DNA of 64,000 nt from Caprimulgus europaeus (Eukaryota > Chordata > Aves > Caprimulgiformes > Caprimulgidae), in the NCBI GenBank assembly GCA_907165065.1, contig OU015539.1, forward strand, positions 868,001-932,000. Reading direction: 5' to 3'. How positions within the stretch are numbered: the stretch's first letter is position 1; each line of letters opens with the position of its first letter. The notes beneath the pieces are model-generated. The model was not told where the DNA came from. It did not search any database and saw nothing but the letters and a program-made list of their open reading frames with translations. A program made the translations under genes and the position numbers. Positions 61,402-64,000 of the stretch are shown piece by piece.

Positions 61402-61738
61402 ACCTTGTATTTCTTAAAAAAAAAATTGATACTTTTTTTTTTTCAGTTGCAATGAGTGGATATGGGAGCAAGTCCCAAACATTTCCCAGTGTGCACACGT
61501 TAATGGAGACATCAGGTGCAGCTTTCTGCCATCTGTGCTCACAGCTCTCACATGCTTCAGTTATGAAACAGCAGCGAGGTTGTTTCACACAGAGCATCCT
61601 TCTCACACACATTCTCCTCTGCACCAGTTTGTTCATTCCTCATTGTATTTAATAACCAAATCTAGCAAACCAAGTTACAGTCCAAACAGCTCCTGCTCCC
61701 TGCCCTTACAGGCCACCTTGCCTCCCTCCAGTGCACTG

Positions 61739-61779
61739 GCCTCCTCCTCCTCCTCCTCCTCCTCCTCCTCCTCCTCCTC
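61739..61779. repeat. (TCC)n / (GGA)n microsatellite
   Basis: An uninterrupted run of about 13 CTC/TCC trinucleotides. It encodes a spurious poly-serine run in the overlapping plus frame. Likely length-variable. Confidence 0.95.
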
Positions 61780-64000
61780 ACAAGCACAAGTCTGAGGAGC
61801 TGTTCAACAGGAATCAGAACTGTTCTGGTGAGTTCACGCTCATCCTCTTGGCTCAGTCCTAGTAACAGGGATCCCTAAGCAAAGGAGGACTCCAACCACA
61901 ACCAGGGACACAAACACAACACACTGTCCCTGGAGGATCACCGTGGGGACTCTCTAACACATGAGCATTACTAGCAAGAGAGAGCAGCTGAACTCATCTC
62001 TTGGCCAACACCTCTGCAGGCAGCTCCCCTAATGAGAATTCAGCACTGACATTTAGGGAAAAAAAGAAAAAACAAAAAGAGCACAGCCCACACTGTCAGG
62101 TGAGAAGCCCAACCCAGGGGGAAGCTGCCCCTGGCTGCCTCCTCACTGTCCAGGGGAAGTGGTGGCAGGGGAGTCGGGGCGAGCGCAGCCCTGCGGCTCG
62201 GCAGGCTGGCGCGCTGTTGGCACCCCGGTCATCATCATGCCCTTCACGTTCTCCCAGCACTGTACAGACCTGAGGAACAGCCTGGAGGTCACTGCTGAAG
62301 CAAATGGGTTTGCTGTGGTGAGCAGATGCAGATCCCTGTGAGTGTGATACTGTCAGCCACACAGTGAGAAGCAAATAGCCAGAAAATGCACGTTAGCTGG
62401 CTGCTTTAGCTTTATTTCTGTCACCACTCCCAGGCAGTCAGGACCTGAAGCCTTTGATGTCTCTTCACAGCTCCACACAAATGTCTGGCCATCCTCTCCT
62501 CCTTTGGAAGCAACAGGAGCTCATTCCCCTCCAGTCTGCACAACTACAACGCCCCAGTTTTTACCTGGATGGACCCTGTGCACAGGCCGTTCTCTCTGCT
62601 CCCCTTCCTGCAACTACAGGAACCTTTGCTTTCAAATATCTCGCGGTCACTGCACACCACGAGCTGCCCCAGATGGTCCTGCAAACTGCATCTGGTTGGG
62701 AGCCACAGTTCAGTCTCAATTTGCACTGAATGATTCAAAACTACCTTACACCCCCATAACAAAGATAGGGTGCTGACATGCCCATTGCTACCACAGAAGG
62801 AATTGCTGCACAGTAGCTCCTGGCTTTTAGAGACACTCTCCTTGCCCCACACACATCCCCACGTGGGCAAGATCCACTGCTTGCTGTTATCCCCATTTAT
62901 AGACCAGGGCCCAGGGCACAGTCACTTGATTTAGGGTCCTTCTGTAAGCACTGGTTAAAAGACAGAGGCCTCTAGAAAAACATTTGTCCCATTTTAAAAC
63001 AAATGGGGTAATAAGGTGCTGCACTGGCTAGCACAGAGGAGGACAGGCACATCAACCAGTGCAGCTGGGAGATGACAACAGTCACAGGCTCCCCAGCTGA
63101 GTCAGCAAATTGCTCATCTAAATTCAGGCTGCCACCTTCAAAGGCTGGCTGCGTGCTGACTGCGGGGCTGTGGCAGCGCGGAAGAGGCTCCACACCAGCA
63201 AGGCTGACAGGAAGCAGAAATAAAAGGGAAGGATTCAGGTGAAACATGACACAAAACAACAGAAAACCCCGAGACATGAAGTGTAACCTTGTTGAAAGCA
63301 TATACAAAAAGCTATTCAGAGAAAACAACATCTCAGAGCATAATTACCCACTGAGCAGGCCACGAGCTCTTCAGAGAAGAGGCTGCATTTTGTGTACACT
63401 CAGATATCACCTGGCACACAAGAAATCTCGCTCCTGAATGCGACTGCAACGCCAATTACAAACCTGCTCTGCTCATCAGAATGCTCCTGACTGGCTGCCT
63501 GGTGCTTGGGAAGGAGCTGCTGGCCCTGGAGACAGAGCTTCAATCTTCTAACTAACCTGGGTTTATCTTAGGATTTATATTTGATTCCACACTCATCTAA
63601 GTAATGGAGCAATTAATTGGTGATAGGCCATGCACGAACTGCAAAGAGAGAAACACAAGAATCAGATATTTCACTCTGTTTTGGACAGGAAGATGAATAC
63701 TTTCTGCTTTCTTCACAAATATGGTCATGAGTTTTTAAAATTTTAAAGGATACTTTAGTGCAATCTTTCAAGGGCCTTCCCTCACTGGGTTTAGTCAGAC
63801 TTGGGCCAAAGGATAAAACAGTGTTAAACCTTAAACCTGTCACCCCTGTGCCCAAGGAACTTTTGTTTCAGGAGCCAGGCTTCTGCTCCAGTCTGCTCTT
63901 GGTGAAAAGCCACACAGCCACAGAATAGGTAAGTCAGGTCAGACTTCAAGGTTCACACTTCCCTTACATCCCTGACCTACAGACATTTTAAAGCATCTCA

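Larger units (their letters stand above)
59686..64000. other. Downstream intergenic region, no supported gene
   Basis: No coding exon on either strand could be assigned. From memory, human PAK6 ends facing PLCB2, with ANKRD63 between them, so minus-strand 3' UTR sequence could lie here, but no kinase or ankyrin residues are visible. Complements of AATAAA occur near 60734 and 60945, with no coding sequence to support their use. A distal plus-strand poly(A) candidate and a TCC microsatellite are listed separately. Confidence 0.6.

Overview
The window reads as vertebrate, most probably avian, nuclear DNA. The main reasons are 3' ends of CR1 LINEs (clearest at 34080-34376 and 14388-14440, with older CR1/L3-like relics near 23845 and 55390), a CpG-island promoter, and a compact 32-exon gene whose product is recognisable along its whole length as phospholipase C beta 2. 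CR1 also occurs in crocodiles and turtles, so 'bird' is an inference, favoured by the modest intron sizes. No bacterial, viral or mobile-system gene cluster is present. Most short open frames are chance frames in introns and intergenic DNA.

Layout. Positions 1-11550 hold no gene I can support; there are a few weak exon-like stretches and polyadenylation-like signals. Positions 11550-12555 (minus strand) are INAFM2, an intronless gene for a small single-pass membrane protein with an InaF motif, plus its probable 3' UTR. It lies in a CpG island (about 11890-13290) with two GC-rich tandem repeats at its promoter. Positions 13290-17940 are a spacer with a CR1 fragment and a 90-bp tandem duplication. 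Positions 18340-58607 (plus strand) are PLCB2: 32 coding exons rebuilt here base by base, joining in phase with no internal stop into 3633 nt, i.e. 1210 residues. Beyond 58607 come its 3' UTR, a near and a distal candidate poly(A) signal (59659 and 61396), and 2.6 kb with no gene I can support.

From memory, human PLCB2 and INAFM2 are also divergent neighbours on chromosome 15q15, so the pair is conserved synteny. PLCB2 hydrolyses PIP2 to IP3 and diacylglycerol downstream of Gq, G beta-gamma and Rac, mostly in blood cells and taste cells. In the rebuilt protein the catalytic and calcium-binding residues fall at His327, Asn328, Glu357, Asp359, His374 and Glu408, the numbering I recall for human PLCB2.

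The most unusual structure is in PLCB2 splicing. Intron 17 has a U12-type donor (GTATCCTT), lacks a polypyrimidine tract, and is half filled by a 16-unit, 23-bp minisatellite. Intron 19 uses a GC donor. I found no convincing previously undescribed multi-gene system. The items most worth checking are the minor-spliceosome intron with its minisatellite, an unidentified near-open antisense frame in intron 29, and the promoter repeats.
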